DNA of 64,000 nucleotides from Pogona vitticeps (GCF_051106095.1 NC_135789.1:21881764-21945763); one strand, 5' to 3'. Shown: positions 1 through 11,020, numbered from the stretch's first letter. The notes: a model not told the origin generated them from the letters alone. Numbers and translations: made by a program.

Positions 1-682
1 TTTGAAAATAAAGAGAAAGGATTTTTTTAAAAAATGGATCTGTCCTAGCGTGCAAGACTATTGCACAACAGATCCTTTATCTTCCTTGCTACCGGTTGAT
101 GGAGTTGTGGGAAGGCCTTAGAAGAACAGCAAAATCACTTTCTCTCATCCATGCGAATGCCGGTGTTGCATCGCTCCGTGGCGACGGAACAGGAATCGGG
201 AGAACGTCCGTTTCCAAGGAGTGATCCCTAAAGGAGTTTCATAGTCCAACTGTCTAAGAAAAAACCCTAGCAGGCCAAAAAGTGGAACAGGCAAAGACCA
301 GGGAGGAAGGGAGGGATTCAGTCTTCCTATCATTCTTCAATTGTCTTTTCAGGGGGGTAGCAAATTAGAACTATATAGAAAATATTTCTCTCTCTCTCTC
401 CTTCTCTCGATCTCCATCACTCTTTCGATTGTGAGTTCAGATGTAGCTTCAGTGAGCTGGTTCAATTATAATAAAATATACAATATATATATGTATATAT
501 AAACACTGTAATGGGATCCCTGAAGTGTCATGTCTTCATTACAACTGTGGGGTGTATGAGGAAAAGGGGCGAGGCCTGCTGGGCGAAAGGAAAAGTTCAT
601 TTCCTGGCCTCTCTGAGCCGGAATGGGTGGGAATGACTGAAACCATAGATAGCTGGTGCTGAAAAAATGCTGAAGTGGTCAG
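1..682. other. Flank without recognised gene
   Basis: Contains short CT-rich (388-412) and TA-rich (481-502) tracts. The short open frames lack recognisable domains. I see no gene or diagnosable repeat. Confidence 0.5.
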
Positions 683-1348
683 AGAGAGGTGCGAATCGGG
701 GAAGAAAAATGGTGATTCGTTTTGATTTGTAATTCGTCAAGGGGGACAAATCACAAATTGCAAATTTACATTTTTTTTCTCTCTCCTTAATTGGTTTGTC
801 AACTTCTTTTTGACTTTACAACCCCCACACACCTAGAGACCCCAGATTTGCAGACAAGCTTCCCATGACTCTCCTCTACCACATCTCCCAGTTTGGTGAA
901 GTTTGAGTTTCGGATGTCCAAGTTATGTACTCACAAGGAGGCCCCCCTTAGGAAAGTCCCCCCCCCCCGGGGAAACAACAAAATCACAGAGAAACGTTCC
1001 CTGGCTCTCTTCTACAATCCTCCAGGTTTGGTGAAGATTGGGTTTCAGACATCCAAGTTATGCACCCATGAAGTGGGTCCTCCCCCCCCCCAGAAAAGTG
1101 CCCTTTAGCGGCTGTCTTGGGGAAACCCAGCCTTTACCAAACATGGAGAGATTGTAGAGGACAGCTAGAGGAAGCTTCCCTACAGTTTTCTTGTCCCTAC
1201 GTGCCTGGGGGTGGTGGTGGTTATAGCCCAATGAAGCAACAAATCAGTGATTCGTATTCGTCAGGGGGCATTGATTTGTACAAATATGAATTCGCAATTT
1301 TTGAACAAATTTGGTCATTCTTTTTTTTTTAGTTTGTGCCCATCTCTA
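683..1348. mobile_element. Probable MITE with inverted ends and internal tandem duplication
   Basis: The two ends are loosely inverted: motifs near 683-760 (GCGAA, GATTTGTA, ATTCGTCAAGGGG) recur in reverse complement at 1240-1348 (CCCCCTGACGAAT, GCGAATT, AGAGATGGGCAC). Between them a ~125-bp unit containing TTTGGTGAAG, TCCAAGTTATG and a C-run occurs twice (about 868-975 and 1000-1095). The layout suits a non-autonomous DNA transposon, but no target-site duplication was confirmed and the family is unknown. Confidence 0.4.
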
Positions 1349-1369
1349 GAGGGGGCTCAACAGACTGAT

Positions 1370-1690
1370 AACTGTTTAAGGCAGTTTTAGAAGAGATAGC
1401 CATGTTAGTCTATGCGAGCATTTCAGGCCAAAATATTATATTTTAATGTGGGCTTTTATGGACAACTCCACTTTGTCAGACATATGGAATAAATATGCTG
1501 TTTAAGGCTTTATAGGTTAAAACCAGCACTTTGAATTGTGCCCCGAAACAGAATGGCAGCCAGTGGGGTTGCTGTAACAGGGAGGGTTATGTGATCCTGT
1601 AAGCAGCCCCAGTCGGCAAACTGACTGCAGCATTTTGGACCCCCTGAAATGTTTGGACTTTGTCAGAAGAAATAACAAAATGAGGGGGTG
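1370..1690. repeat. Unclassified interspersed repeat fragments
   Basis: Bases 1372-1490 (repair of motifs like GTTAGTCTATG and CACTTTGTCAGACATATGGAAT) and 1500-1670 (AACCAGCACTTTGAATTGTG, GGCAGCCAGTGGGGT) look like common reptile interspersed repeats from memory. I cannot assign a family. No coding capacity is seen. Confidence 0.3.
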
Positions 1691-1696
1691 GGTGGG

Positions 1697-1758
1697 TCGG
1701 TGGATGGATGGATGGATGGATGGATGGATGGATGGATGGATGGATGGATGGATGGATG
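1697..1758. repeat. (ATGG)n microsatellite
   Basis: About 14 near-perfect ATGG units. The minus-strand reading gives an artificial HPSI repeat protein frame that should not be annotated. Confidence 0.95.
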
Positions 1759-1839
1759 CTTGATTTCCAGGAAATCCAACCCCTGAAATCCAACTCACTA
1801 GCTCACACCGAGATGGAGGGGGAAAAGACCATCAGAGAT

Positions 1840-2530
1840 TAGAAGAAATCTCCCCATTTAAGACTCCTCGAGACAGGATAGCACCTCAAGTGAAAAGGAT
1901 CTTGGAGTTGTTGTAGGTCACAAGCTGAAGATGAGCCAGCAGTGAGATGTGGCTGCAAAAAAGGCCAATGTGATTTTAGGAGGTATTAACAGAAGTAGAA
2001 TCTCCAGATCCCACGAGGTCCTAGTTTCCTTCTTGTCAGCACTGGCTAGGCCTCATCTAGAATCCTGAGTCCAGTTCTGGGCATCACACTGGAAGAAGTG
2101 GAGCAAGTTCAGAGGAGGTCAAGAAGGATGATCAGGGGACCGGAAACCAAGCCCTAGGAGGAAAGACTGAAAGAACTGTTTAGCTTTGAGAAAAGAAGAC
2201 TAAGGGGGAGATAGGAGAACACTTTTTAAAGACTTGAAAGGTAATCCTACAGAGGAGGGGCAGGATCTGTTCTCGATCATCCCAGAGTGCAGGACCTGTA
2301 AGAATGGGCTACAGGAAGCCAGATTTTTCAGTTAAACATCAGGAAAAAAAAACCTCCTAACTGTTAGAGCAGTACGACAATGGAAGCCATGACCTCGGGA
2401 GGTGGCGAGTGCTCCAACACTGGAGGCCTTCAAGAGAATATTAAGACAACCCTCTGCCAGATCTGCCTTGAGCAAGGGGTTGGGCTTGATGGCCTTCGAG
2501 GCCCCTTCCAACTCCATGATTCTATGATCT
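1840..2530 (+). mobile_element. CR1 LINE, 3' part
   Basis: The sequence follows the CR1 3' region: terms such as AACATGAGCCAGCAGTG-like (1930), CACTGGCTAGGCCTCATCT (2040), CAGTTCTGGGC (2075) and GTTAGAGCAGTACGACAATGGA (2362), ending in TGATTCTATGATCT, the CR1-type ATTCTATG terminus. It is 5'-truncated, as most CR1 copies are, and has no long open frame. Confidence 0.85.
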
Positions 2531-3836
2531 TAAGAATCTCCCGCCCTCTTTGGTAGATCTTGTTTCCAACAGAAAACCTAGATACAAAACTGGAGAAGGT
2601 GGCACCCCTCGACGCTTTTGTAATTTGCACAAAAACACAGTTTGGGTAAAATTTCTGCCTTGGGGCAAAACTAATGGCATTTTTCGCTCAGCATGGACAC
2701 ACCCACCCACCAACAAACATAAAGAACCCACAAGTACTCCTTTTACTACAAGGTAACAGGCCATGTGTTGCCTCTTTACTGGGCATTTAACCAAAACTCA
2801 TTTAGAAAAAAAATAACAGCCCCCCCCAATGTACAAAATCTCCCTGTAGCTAACTTTTTTAAAAGATGTATTTTTTGTTCCCAGCGGTGAGAATATATTT
2901 CAGCTCACCTCACTTCATATACAAGGAGGAAAGAGATTAAGATTGCCTTTCCTAAGGGTGAGGAGGAGAGAACAAAAAATCTCAGGCGGTTGAATTCTTA
3001 ATGCAATGGTGTTGCTTCGACACCCCACACATTTTGGATCCACCTGGTAAACTGTCACATAGTTTTTGACGCAGCTTGTTAAAAGATCATTGTGGTTCAA
3101 CAACAACTATTTCAGAAACGGGGGGGGGGGAGGTCCATCTAGACACCCCTGATTAAATCAGGGAAATACAGAACAGTTTTGGGTGGGGGAGAATCTGGAG
3201 TCTATGTACTCTGAAATGGACACTTGGCAGTAGGCAGCCGAATTCTGACGGTTGTGCCCTCGTCTGACCAGCAGGAGGAGACAAAGGGCAAAGTTTCCCA
3301 GGAAGTGCAGGAAGTCACTTTCGCCCTTACAGCAGCGGTGCTGGGCCTGAATGTTCTAGGCCTAGAATTCTCCCCCTCCCGCCCAGGTTGGAGGAGGCCT
3401 TCTGGATGCTTCTCAGCCCCGCCTGGGCAATCAGCTTTCACATCATGCTCCATTATCATCCCAGCGGGGAGGATCGGAGTGCCGCATGCCAGATGGGGCC
3501 TGTCAGTTCCTCGTAATTGAGACAAGAGCAACATTATTTATCAGCCACCACTCACTCGCTGGCCTGCCCCCCAGGCTTTCAAATCAGTTCGGAACCCGGC
3601 GTGACTCGACACCAACAACCAGCCGTTCTTCCTCCTCCGTCTTGGCCTGACTCCGACTCCTTTGGTCTCTCTGTCCTTTCTGCCTGCATTTCTCCTTATC
3701 CTCTTGAGCATGCACGGTTGCCTTTCTGGACTACAAATCCCATAACACACTGGCTGGCATGCTACTGGACATGATAGGCTACGACTTCCGCTCATCATAC
3801 TATGGGCCATCTTGAACTACAACTCCCATAACTCCT
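2531..3836. other. Non-coding flank
   Basis: No gene recognised. Bases 3220-3610 are relatively GC-rich, low in repeats, with two overlapping open frames of about 100 codons on opposite strands that lack known motifs. 3730-3835 carries an ACTACAACTCCCATAA-type hAT-MITE scrap. Confidence 0.4.
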
Positions 3837-3975
3837 TGATAGCACAGTGGTTTAGATCTCTGGCTGTGGAGCCAGAAGTTAGGAGTTCGATTCCCCACTG
3901 TGGTTCCTTGATAGAGACTGTATTCAACTATCCTTGTAGCTCTGTGGTTCTACAATTATTATTATCATTATTAGC
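3837..3975 (+). mobile_element. tRNA-derived SINE (type B, CR1-like tail)
   Basis: A Pol III head is visible: A-box-like AGCACAGTGGTTTAGAT (3841) and B-box-like GGAGTTCGATTCCCC (3882). A tail related to TGATCCATAGGGTCCC / CTGCAGTTCTAAGATT then ends in an ATT microsatellite. The same family recurs in opposite orientation at 43338, 43474, 49738 and 52609. Confidence 0.7.
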
Positions 3976-4059
3976 TCCACTACCACATCACCTGGTCCTG
4001 CCAGCCTACAGTCTCCATAATCCCCAGCCGCTGCCACAATCCTGCCCACAATTCCTATA

Positions 4060-4628
4060 CAGTGGTGCCTCGCTTAGCGATTGCCTCGTTTAACGATGTA
4101 TTCGCTTAGCAATGAGGTTTTAGGAGCGATCTTGTACTCCGTTTAGCGATGTTTCCAATGGGGGAATTTCGCATAGCGATGTTCGGGACCTTGCTTCGCT
4201 TAGCGATGACAGTTTAGGTCCCCCTGTTTCGCTTAACAATGCTTTTGACAGCTCCGTTTTCACTATTTTTAAAAGGTGTTAAATTGTTTTAAAAGGGTTT
4301 AGAGTGCTTGAAATAGTTAATGCATTTAATAAACCCTTTGTTAACCAAATTTGGCTTCATTCTGACTCTTTTTGAATTTTTGGTGATTTTTTTCTCCCCC
4401 ATTGAAATGCATTGAAAAGGTTTCAATGCATTCCAATGGGGGAACCGCGTTTCGCTTAGCGATGTTTCCTATGGCGATTTTCACTTAAGGACGGCAATCC
4501 GTTCCCATTGGAATGGATTATCCGCTTTTCAATGCATCTCTATGGGAAAATGCGTTTCGCTTAGCGATGCTTTCCCATAGTGATGAATTTTTTGGAACCA
4601 ATTAAAATCGTTAAGCGAGGCACCACTG
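4060..4628. mobile_element. Tigger-like (pogo/Tc1-mariner) MITE, copy 1
   Basis: A 569-bp element bounded by TA on both sides (4058-4059 and 4629-4630). Terminal inverted repeats start CAGTGGTGCCTCGCTTAGCG and end CGTTAAGCGAGGCACCACTG. Many internal short GCTTAGCGATG motifs in both orientations make it highly self-complementary. TA duplication and CAG...CTG ends fit the pogo/Tigger group. There is no transposase. Confidence 0.85.
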
Positions 4629-4630
4629 TA

Positions 4631-5130
4631 TTTCCTAGGCACTTAGTCACTGGCATGTTGGGCCACACAGCCCAGCCATTTCCATGGGCGTTGGTGTATA
4701 TTTGAATATATGCTAATACCTCACTGGCCAAAAGAAGGCTCTTTACAAGGGGGATGATTGAGGAGGGGGTGAAATTAAACCTTCTTCTCTTGGGCAGAAA
4801 AATAACTTTTTGAGAAGAAAACCTTAAAAGAGGAGGGGGACGAAACACCCAGTGAGGACTGAGCATGCTCAGTAGTTGCAGAATGATAAGTATCTATGGA
4901 GTGGGAGGGAAAACCAGAGATGGGGAAGGAAGAATGGAATGGAGTGCCCTTCATAAAGGACCTGTCTGGCTGCACTCTGGAAGAGAGCATCCCACGCTGC
5001 AACAGTGTGTTGCAGTTGGTCCCCCTTGACATTTTATCAGTCTGTGGTGTGACCAGAGAGAATTTGCTCATGGATTCTCCCACTCATAATCTCTACCCAT
5101 TTGGTTTTGTTTGTTTTTGCTCTTGTTCTA
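4631..5130. other. Spacer between MITE and R4 LINE
   Basis: No gene recognised. Open frames around 100 codons on both strands overlap one another and carry no motifs. Confidence 0.4.
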
Positions 5131-5149
5131 ACAGCAGCAGCAACAACAA

Positions 5150-6690
5150 CAAATGCCTCATGAATTAGACATTTGTAAAGAAACCCAAGGAAAACAAATG
5201 GATGATATTGTAATAACAACTGAAATGATTAAGAGGCAAGTAAAGGATGTGAAAAATTGGAGTGCACTTGATCCAGATGAGCTGCACAGATTTTGGTTAA
5301 AGCATTTAACAAGTCTCCATCATCAATATATAGCAGTGCAATTTAAACGTTTACTTCAACATTCTACCACTAAGATTAGATGACAACAGGCTGCAGATTT
5401 CTGATAATAAAAGATCATCAAAAGACCATGAACCCAGTAATTATCAACCAATTACATGCCTTCCAACAATGTTCAAGCTCCTCACAGGAGTACTTGCAAG
5501 ATCACTATATAATTGTTTATCATAATTGAAAACTCCCTACACCCAACTGAACAGAAAGGGAACCTTAAAAAATCAAGAGGCACCAAAGATCAGCTGCTTA
5601 TTGATAAAATGATACTGAAGAATGCAGAAAAGACAAAAAAACAAACCTTAACATGGCCTGGACAGACTATAAAAAGGCATTTGACTCATTGCCACATAGC
5701 TGGAATCAACACCTGCCAAAAAAAATTGGGATTAGCAAAATTCTCAGAAATATTGTACCTTTTAAAAAACCATGGAAAATGGAAAACTGTTTTAATGGAA
5801 GAACTTGGCAAAGTTAGCATCAAAAGAGGACTATTTCAAGGGGATTCATTGTCACCGTTGCTGTTTAACATCTCAATAATCCCCATGTCAATAATTTTAA
5901 ATAAAACTGGATTAGGCTACCACATTTCACAACAAGCAGGAAAAGTCAAAGAAATCAAAGGCTTGATTTTGGCTGCACAAGAACAAGCGCTCCAAACCAA
6001 TGTGATGAAAGCGAAGATTCAAGAAATTGGTGCTAACAGCAAATGTCAACTCTGCCAAGGAAAAGATGAAACTGTGTCACACCTCATCTGTGAATGTCCA
6101 AAGATTGCACAAACAGATTACAAAGTTAGATATGATCGAGTGGCAAAGTGAGTGCACTGGACGTTATGCAAAAAATATATATAAAACTTGCCAGCCTCCA
6201 AAAACCCATGGCAATATCAGGTAGAGAAGGTGTCAGAAAATGATGAAGTCAAGATCTTGTGGGATTTCCAGATCCAAATGGATAAGTCACCTTGAACAGA
6301 ACACACCAGACATAGCAGTGACCAAACAAAGATATGTCTGGATCCTTGACATTGCAGTTCCAGGGGATGCCGGAGTTGAAAATAAAGAATTGGAAAAACT
6401 AACCAAGGACAGAGACCTGGCCATCAAAACATCTTGCTTGTGGATGAAAAACACTTCTGTGGTCCCCGTCGTCACTGGGACTTCAGCAACAATATGGAGA
6501 AATTTCACACAGTGTTACAAGCAATTGCAGATCTCGGAAATCACACCATCAGAGCTATTAAAAACGGGCAATATTAGGAACAGCCTACATACTGCACTGA
6601 TATTTAACAGATACAGTACTTAGGTTTTTGGTTAAAGCTTCTCTCTGTTATATAATACTAGTCAATATTTTTATAATTTTGACTGTGCCT
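5150..6690 (+). mobile_element. R4/Rex6-type LINE remnant with restriction-like endonuclease
   Basis: Three plus-strand frames give pieces of one retrotransposon polyprotein in the right order. 5153-5383 is the N-terminal side of the RT (SALDPDELHRFWLKHLTSLH). 5513-6151 contains TKDQLLIDKMIL, the RT block RGLFQGDSLSPLLFN and then a CCHC-type knuckle CQLCQGKDETVSHLICEC. 6240-6623 has a PD-(D/E)XK-like stretch, PDIAVTKQRYVWILDIAVPGD. A single ORF with RT followed by a zinc knuckle and restriction-like endonuclease defines the R2/R4 type rather than APE LINEs. RT palm sequence with the YxDD box is missing between about 5925 and 5960, so an internal deletion and frame breaks make it inactive. It runs into a TAA microsatellite. 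Confidence 0.85.
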
Positions 6691-6698
6691 GGTGATTT

Positions 6699-6860
<162 letters not shown>

Positions 6861-7065
6861 TGCTGTTATGTCAATTCTGACTTATGGTGGCCCTTTTCAG
6901 AGTTTTCTAGGTAGAGAATATGCGGAAGTGGTTTATCTTCTTCTGGGGGTGCAGCTTTTGCCCAAGGCTACACAGGCTGGCTCTTTTCCCAAGAGGCACT
7001 GTGGGGATTTCGAACTCCCAACCTCTGGCTCCACAACCTAAACCACTGAGCTACCCAGCCAGCTA
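6861..7065 (-). mobile_element. tRNA-derived SINE (type A)
   Basis: On the minus strand it begins with a tRNA-like head (AGCTGGCTGGGTAGCTCAGTG, B-box-like GGGAGTTCGAAATCCCC). It passes through GCCTGTGTAGCC and TTCTCTACCTAGAAAACTCT and ends GGCCACCATAAGTCAGAATTG plus ACATAACAGCACA. The same family is at 40046, 54612, 55170 and 55822. Confidence 0.75.
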
Positions 7066-7108
7066 AGACACACATTGCTTTTTGTACTAGAGGTGGAGAA
7101 AAGGGGGG

Positions 7109-7257
<149 letters not shown>

Positions 7258-7261
7258 TCTC

Positions 7262-8287
7262 AACCGCAATGTTGGTCCGGAGAGTCCAAAGGAACAGGGG
7301 ATTTATAAACCCCCATGTTATCTGAGTGCCGATCAACAGCTGCTCCCTGGAACATATTAACAAAGCCATCAGCATGGTGACCAGAGACAGGAGTCTGGAT
7401 GACTGCCTCTCTCCCAGCCCCTTGGGTAAATATTTCGCCTATCCTGCTCTGCCCGGGGTGAGATCCTCTGGAGCATTCTCTCTATGCCTCTTTCGTGGTA
7501 CCTTTTCCCAATTTGACGTTTTCCTTCGGTCTAAATTAAGGGCCGGGGATTCTTTCAACCTGACAGCTAAATTCAGTTCTGGAAGGCCTGTGTTCCTGGA
7601 GCGGGCGGGAGTAAGCCTCCAAATACCAGGATATTTTTTGCCAAGAGCTCTCGCGGCCTGCTACAACTAAGCCTTAGAAGATATATTTCAGCTGCTCAGT
7701 ACTGGAGTGAAGTAAAAAAAGAGGCAGAAAATGTTGCAGAGTTTCGGTTAAATTTCTCTAGCTATGTAGCAGAAATACAAGGATTCATGGAGAAGAATAG
7801 CTTCAAGTAATCCACCCTTTCTCTCTCTTTTTTATCATCAACTGGCACTTACAGTCTCTGAGGCATTTGTAGGAGAAAGAATAAAATATTTCCATACTTA
7901 CAGTGAACAGACAACAGCAAGCAAAAAACGTGGCTGCTTTCAGCAACAGACCTCAACAGACTCCTAACGGGCAACAGAGAACAAAGAGTGGGGAAAGAAC
8001 TCAGTGAAGAGGTAGGGCTTTCTTTGAATTCAGAGGCAGCTAAAGAACAATTGGTTGGATAGCTTGACAGTCACCCTGGCCCAGAAAGGTTGTTCCCAGC
8101 CAAACGTAATAAAAGCAGCATGCAAGGTTGCAATAACTCCAACAAGTCAGAGCACCAGGCTGCAGAGCTTTGGGCACAAGTTCCAATTCCTCCCATGGAA
8201 AGGGGTTGGCCGAAACCACCATGGAGAGTATGGGGCTGATGCGTTTACAGTCCCTGCCACCTGTGCAGCCTCCAGGAAGGGTCACCC
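7262..8287. other. Non-coding flank
   Basis: A 114-codon plus frame at 7326-7670 (GKYFAYPALPGVRSSGAFSL) has no recognised domain. 7670-8287 shows nothing I can identify. Both may be degraded LINE sequence. Confidence 0.35.
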
Positions 8288-8432
8288 TCGCTCGGAATCG
8301 GCTTGACAGCACAGGAGAGCCCCTCACTCGGAATCGGCTTGACAGCACAGGAGAGCCCCTCACTCGGAATCGGCTTGACAGCACAGGAGAGCCCCTTGCT
8401 CGGAATCGGCTTGACAGCACAAGGGAGCCAAA
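8288..8432 (+). repeat. 36-bp minisatellite, about four units
   Basis: The unit contains CTCGGAATCGGCTTGACAGC and then ACAGGAGAGCCCCT; three copies are almost identical and the last diverges. Thirty-six is a multiple of three, so artificial repeat proteins appear in several frames. The unit resembles the 3' tail of the type A SINE (AGTCAGAATTGACTTGACAG), suggesting a SINE tail was amplified in tandem. Confidence 0.9.
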
Positions 8433-9020
8433 CAAGGGTTCCAGTCTTCAACTCTAGCTGCAAGAAAGAAGTGCACTCAAGCCGAACAGCTAATTCATGA
8501 TCCCACTCCTGAGTCTTGAATTTGAGACAGGAGCCTAATTCTGCCACAGGGCAGGGCCAGATCTTCCCCCGAAATCAACCCAAACACAAGGGGAAGGAAA
8601 TGAGGCACTAGCCCTAGCCAGCTTTCCATGTATTTCTTTCTTCTTTCCTAAGTGGGGAGAAACACACAGAATGTGTTAGTAAGACCTGCACGTTTCCCAA
8701 GAGACATCTTGGCCCGGCCAAGGACGATGACTTCAGAGAATCTCTCAGTCCCGCAGGCTGTCCTTGTATTTTTTTACCCGCTGACTCACAGCCAGCCAAG
8801 GAGCGTCAAAGATCCAACTTAGACACGGCCCAGAAAGAGGGCACGCACTGACAACAAGAGAAGATTAAAGCAGGCATGGATTTGCATAAATAAGGCATCT
8901 TAATCTGCATATGCAGATACCAAATTAGAAGTTTATAATTGAAACAGAGTTATGATCTACCCCACTCAAGTAAAGTGCAGCAAATGAGGCTCCACTCAAC
9001 AGATCAGGGGAAAGTATGAA
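8433..9020. other. Non-coding flank
   Basis: No gene or clear repeat seen. Short open frames lack motifs. Confidence 0.4.
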
Positions 9021-9398
9021 CTAGGGGTGGGATTTTTTGATGGACTAAAAAATCCCATAATTCTCCATTCTGGAAGTTCAACTTGACTTGTGCACACCTT
9101 GCCGACATGCCTCACCTGGGAGAAAAGGCCTAAACAGGAAGGCTTTGAGGCTTAGCTAGGCCTAGCTCCACCTAGCTTCCTGTTTGGAAAGAAAACTCCC
9201 AGCTAGCACTGGGGCAGGAACAGGAAGCTTGGGTGAAGCTAGGCCTAGCTCAGCCTCAAAGCCTTCCTGTTTAGGCCTTTTCTCCCAGGCGAGCCACATT
9301 TAGGCATCTGTAACGTGTGGGTCGGTCAGGTAGAACACTCAGAATGGGGAATGATGAGGCTTGTAGTCCAAGAGATCCAAAAAAAATCCCATCTCTAG
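9021..9398. mobile_element. Long-hairpin MITE
   Basis: A 378-bp element in which almost the whole left half is inverted in the right half. The ends are CTAGGGGTGGGATTTTTTGA and ...AAAAAATCCCATCTCTAG. The inner arms CCTGGGAGAAAAGGCCTAAA (9115) and TTTAGGCCTTTTCTCCCAGG (9270) are near-perfect complements, with GCTAGGCCTAGCTC in both arms. Such fold-back structure suits a non-autonomous DNA transposon. Half of a related copy lies at 12738-12905. The superfamily was not determined. Confidence 0.75.
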
Positions 9399-9786
9399 AA
9401 GTGATTTGTGCACCTACAGCTGAGTTTGTTGCCCGATCCTGCTCATTGTGGCTGCTGGGCAAATTCAAGTTCCAGGATCCCCTTCTGTTTCTTGATGTTT
9501 AATCCAGATCCATGCTGGGTGGCCCTTTGGACAAGGGGCTGCCCTCTATGTCAAGGACCCCTCTGTTTTCAGTGGTGGCTGAGGACCATGCCACCCCAGG
9601 GGTGTGTGTGTGTGAATTTGCTCCAGTTATGAGTCTGATCATTACCAAAAGCTGTAATAATCACTGGGGTCTCTTTGAGCGGTAGGTTTCAGCACCATGG
9701 ACAGGCTTTGTGAAATTCAGAGTAAAACCCGGTACAGGTCACCCACCCACCCATCCTCTTCAAAATAGGGGACATCAGCCTCCACG
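9399..9786. other. Spacer before HSPB1 exon duplicate
   Basis: No recognised gene or repeat; a small GT tract lies at 9602-9612. No clear similarity to the 5' part of HSPB1 exon 1 was found here. Confidence 0.4.
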
Positions 9787-10044
9787 ATGTATTTTGGAAA
9801 GACCTGGAGAGTGGCTTTAGATGCCAGCCATTTTGCACTGGAGGAGCTGGTGGTGAAGACAAAGGACAGAATGATGGAGATCACTGGTAAGTGCTACGAA
9901 CTTTTAAGGGCACTCACAGCAACCCTGCGATGTTGACCAGGCTTTTTTTAAAAAAGCAAGTGGCATTTCTCTTTGTGTATGTTAGGCTGAGATATACTGC
10001 CTCCGAAGCTGAAGGTTCCATTCTTGGTAGAACAACCAGACAAA
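9787..10044 (+). pseudogene. Partial duplicate of HSPB1 exon 1 end plus intron 1 start
   Basis: Bases from about 9799 to 10044 closely match the end of HSPB1 exon 1 and the first ~150 bp of intron 1 (11485-11726), 1.7 kb upstream in the same orientation. The homologous codons stay open and encode [18 protein letters not shown] and then [10 protein letters not shown]. The donor is intact (GTAAGT at 9887) in phase 1, as in the parent. An in-frame ATG stands at 9787. The first 100 parental codons have no counterpart. Most coding differences are non-synonymous (for example the conserved DGVVEI has become DRMMEI), which points to relaxed constraint. It is most likely a truncated tandem-duplication pseudogene; an alternative first exon for HSPB1 is possible but unproven. 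Confidence 0.8.
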
Positions 10045-11010
10045 TATACCCCATCCAAAGAGATCAGGACCCCACTCATTCTTCTCTCATAAGAAGGAGG
10101 ATCCCCCGTAAGAGGGAGTTGCAGGATGATGGGATGCCTTGCTGCTCTCTTTGGCAATGATATTTTTTTCTTGAGCTACTGGGCTCCCTCATCTCGGATT
10201 TTGAACCATGGCTCGCAGCCTTCACAGGACAGCTAAGGCGTAGTTATGTGATCTGAACACCCTTTCTAAAGTCCAGCTACTAAGACAGTCTTCAAGGGCA
10301 GCCCCTCGTAAAGCCTAGGGCAGTAATCCAGCCCAGACCATAGACCACTAAGCCAGTTTATCCTTCCACAGGTAACGTTGCACCTGGATCATGAATTGAA
10401 GCTGGTAGAAGGAGGTGTTGCTCAGCAGGTTTGGTAACCTCGCATGCCTTGTATAGCCCACCGGGGCTAGTTCTATGGCTCCTTAAGCAGAGGCATAAGT
10501 AGGGTACAGTACATGGGGCTTTGCCCCGGGACCCTAAGATTTAGAAGTTCTGCCTGAGTGAGAAGAAACTAAACGGCATCACCAGGCCTGGTGTGTGTAT
10601 ATATCATAAGGACTGGAGTGAAAATATTAGATCCCACGTTGTCTATGCCTGTTGAATATGATGCACTTCCAGAATCTGGAATATCCCAGGAAATCTTGCA
10701 AATACATTTACCAGGAACCGTAGGAGAGGAACAGTATTTTATCCGGTTCTCATGTTCTTTGCAAGGGAAGCAAGAACGGGTCCCTTTCTCTTCTACCACG
10801 ATGTGGACCCAAAAGATTACATCCTCAGTTCAAGGTAAGCTCCCTGGTTTGGGATGAAAGACAGGCTTGGAAATCCAGGCTCCTTCTTAGCTCCGGTGGG
10901 AATTTATCTCCATTTCACCTTCTCTCGTCATACTTGCCCCATCGCCCTCCCTCCTCGGGCTGGCCAGGATGACAAACGCAGCGAAAGAATGAAGCCAAGA
11001 GACACGGGAT
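10045..11010. other. HSPB1 5' flank
   Basis: No gene recognised. The plus frame at 10591-10857 (88 codons) ends near a GTAAGC that could look like a splice donor, but no domain supports it. GC content rises toward 10920-11050. Confidence 0.4.
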
Positions 11011-11020
11011 GTTCACGAAC
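11011..11020 (+). promoter_or_regulatory. Candidate heat-shock element upstream of HSPB1
   Basis: GTTCACGAAC is a perfect tail-to-tail pair of HSF1 half-sites (nTTCnnGAAn), 161 bp upstream of the HSPB1 ATG. A weak third unit (GGA in place of GAA, at 11007-11009) precedes it, so the array is short of the three good units of a strong element. HSPB1 induction by HSF1 is established in vertebrates; activity of this site is inferred. Confidence 0.5.

Noticed and set aside
8040-8547. Repeat-protein frames with a 12-residue period
   Set aside because: The 36-bp minisatellite is a multiple of three, so several frames stay open; no start context or domain supports a gene.
10591-10857. 88-codon frame ending close to a GTAAGC, as a possible upstream exon
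   Set aside because: The donor-like string is the only support; there is no homology, and the HSPB1 exon structure is complete without it.
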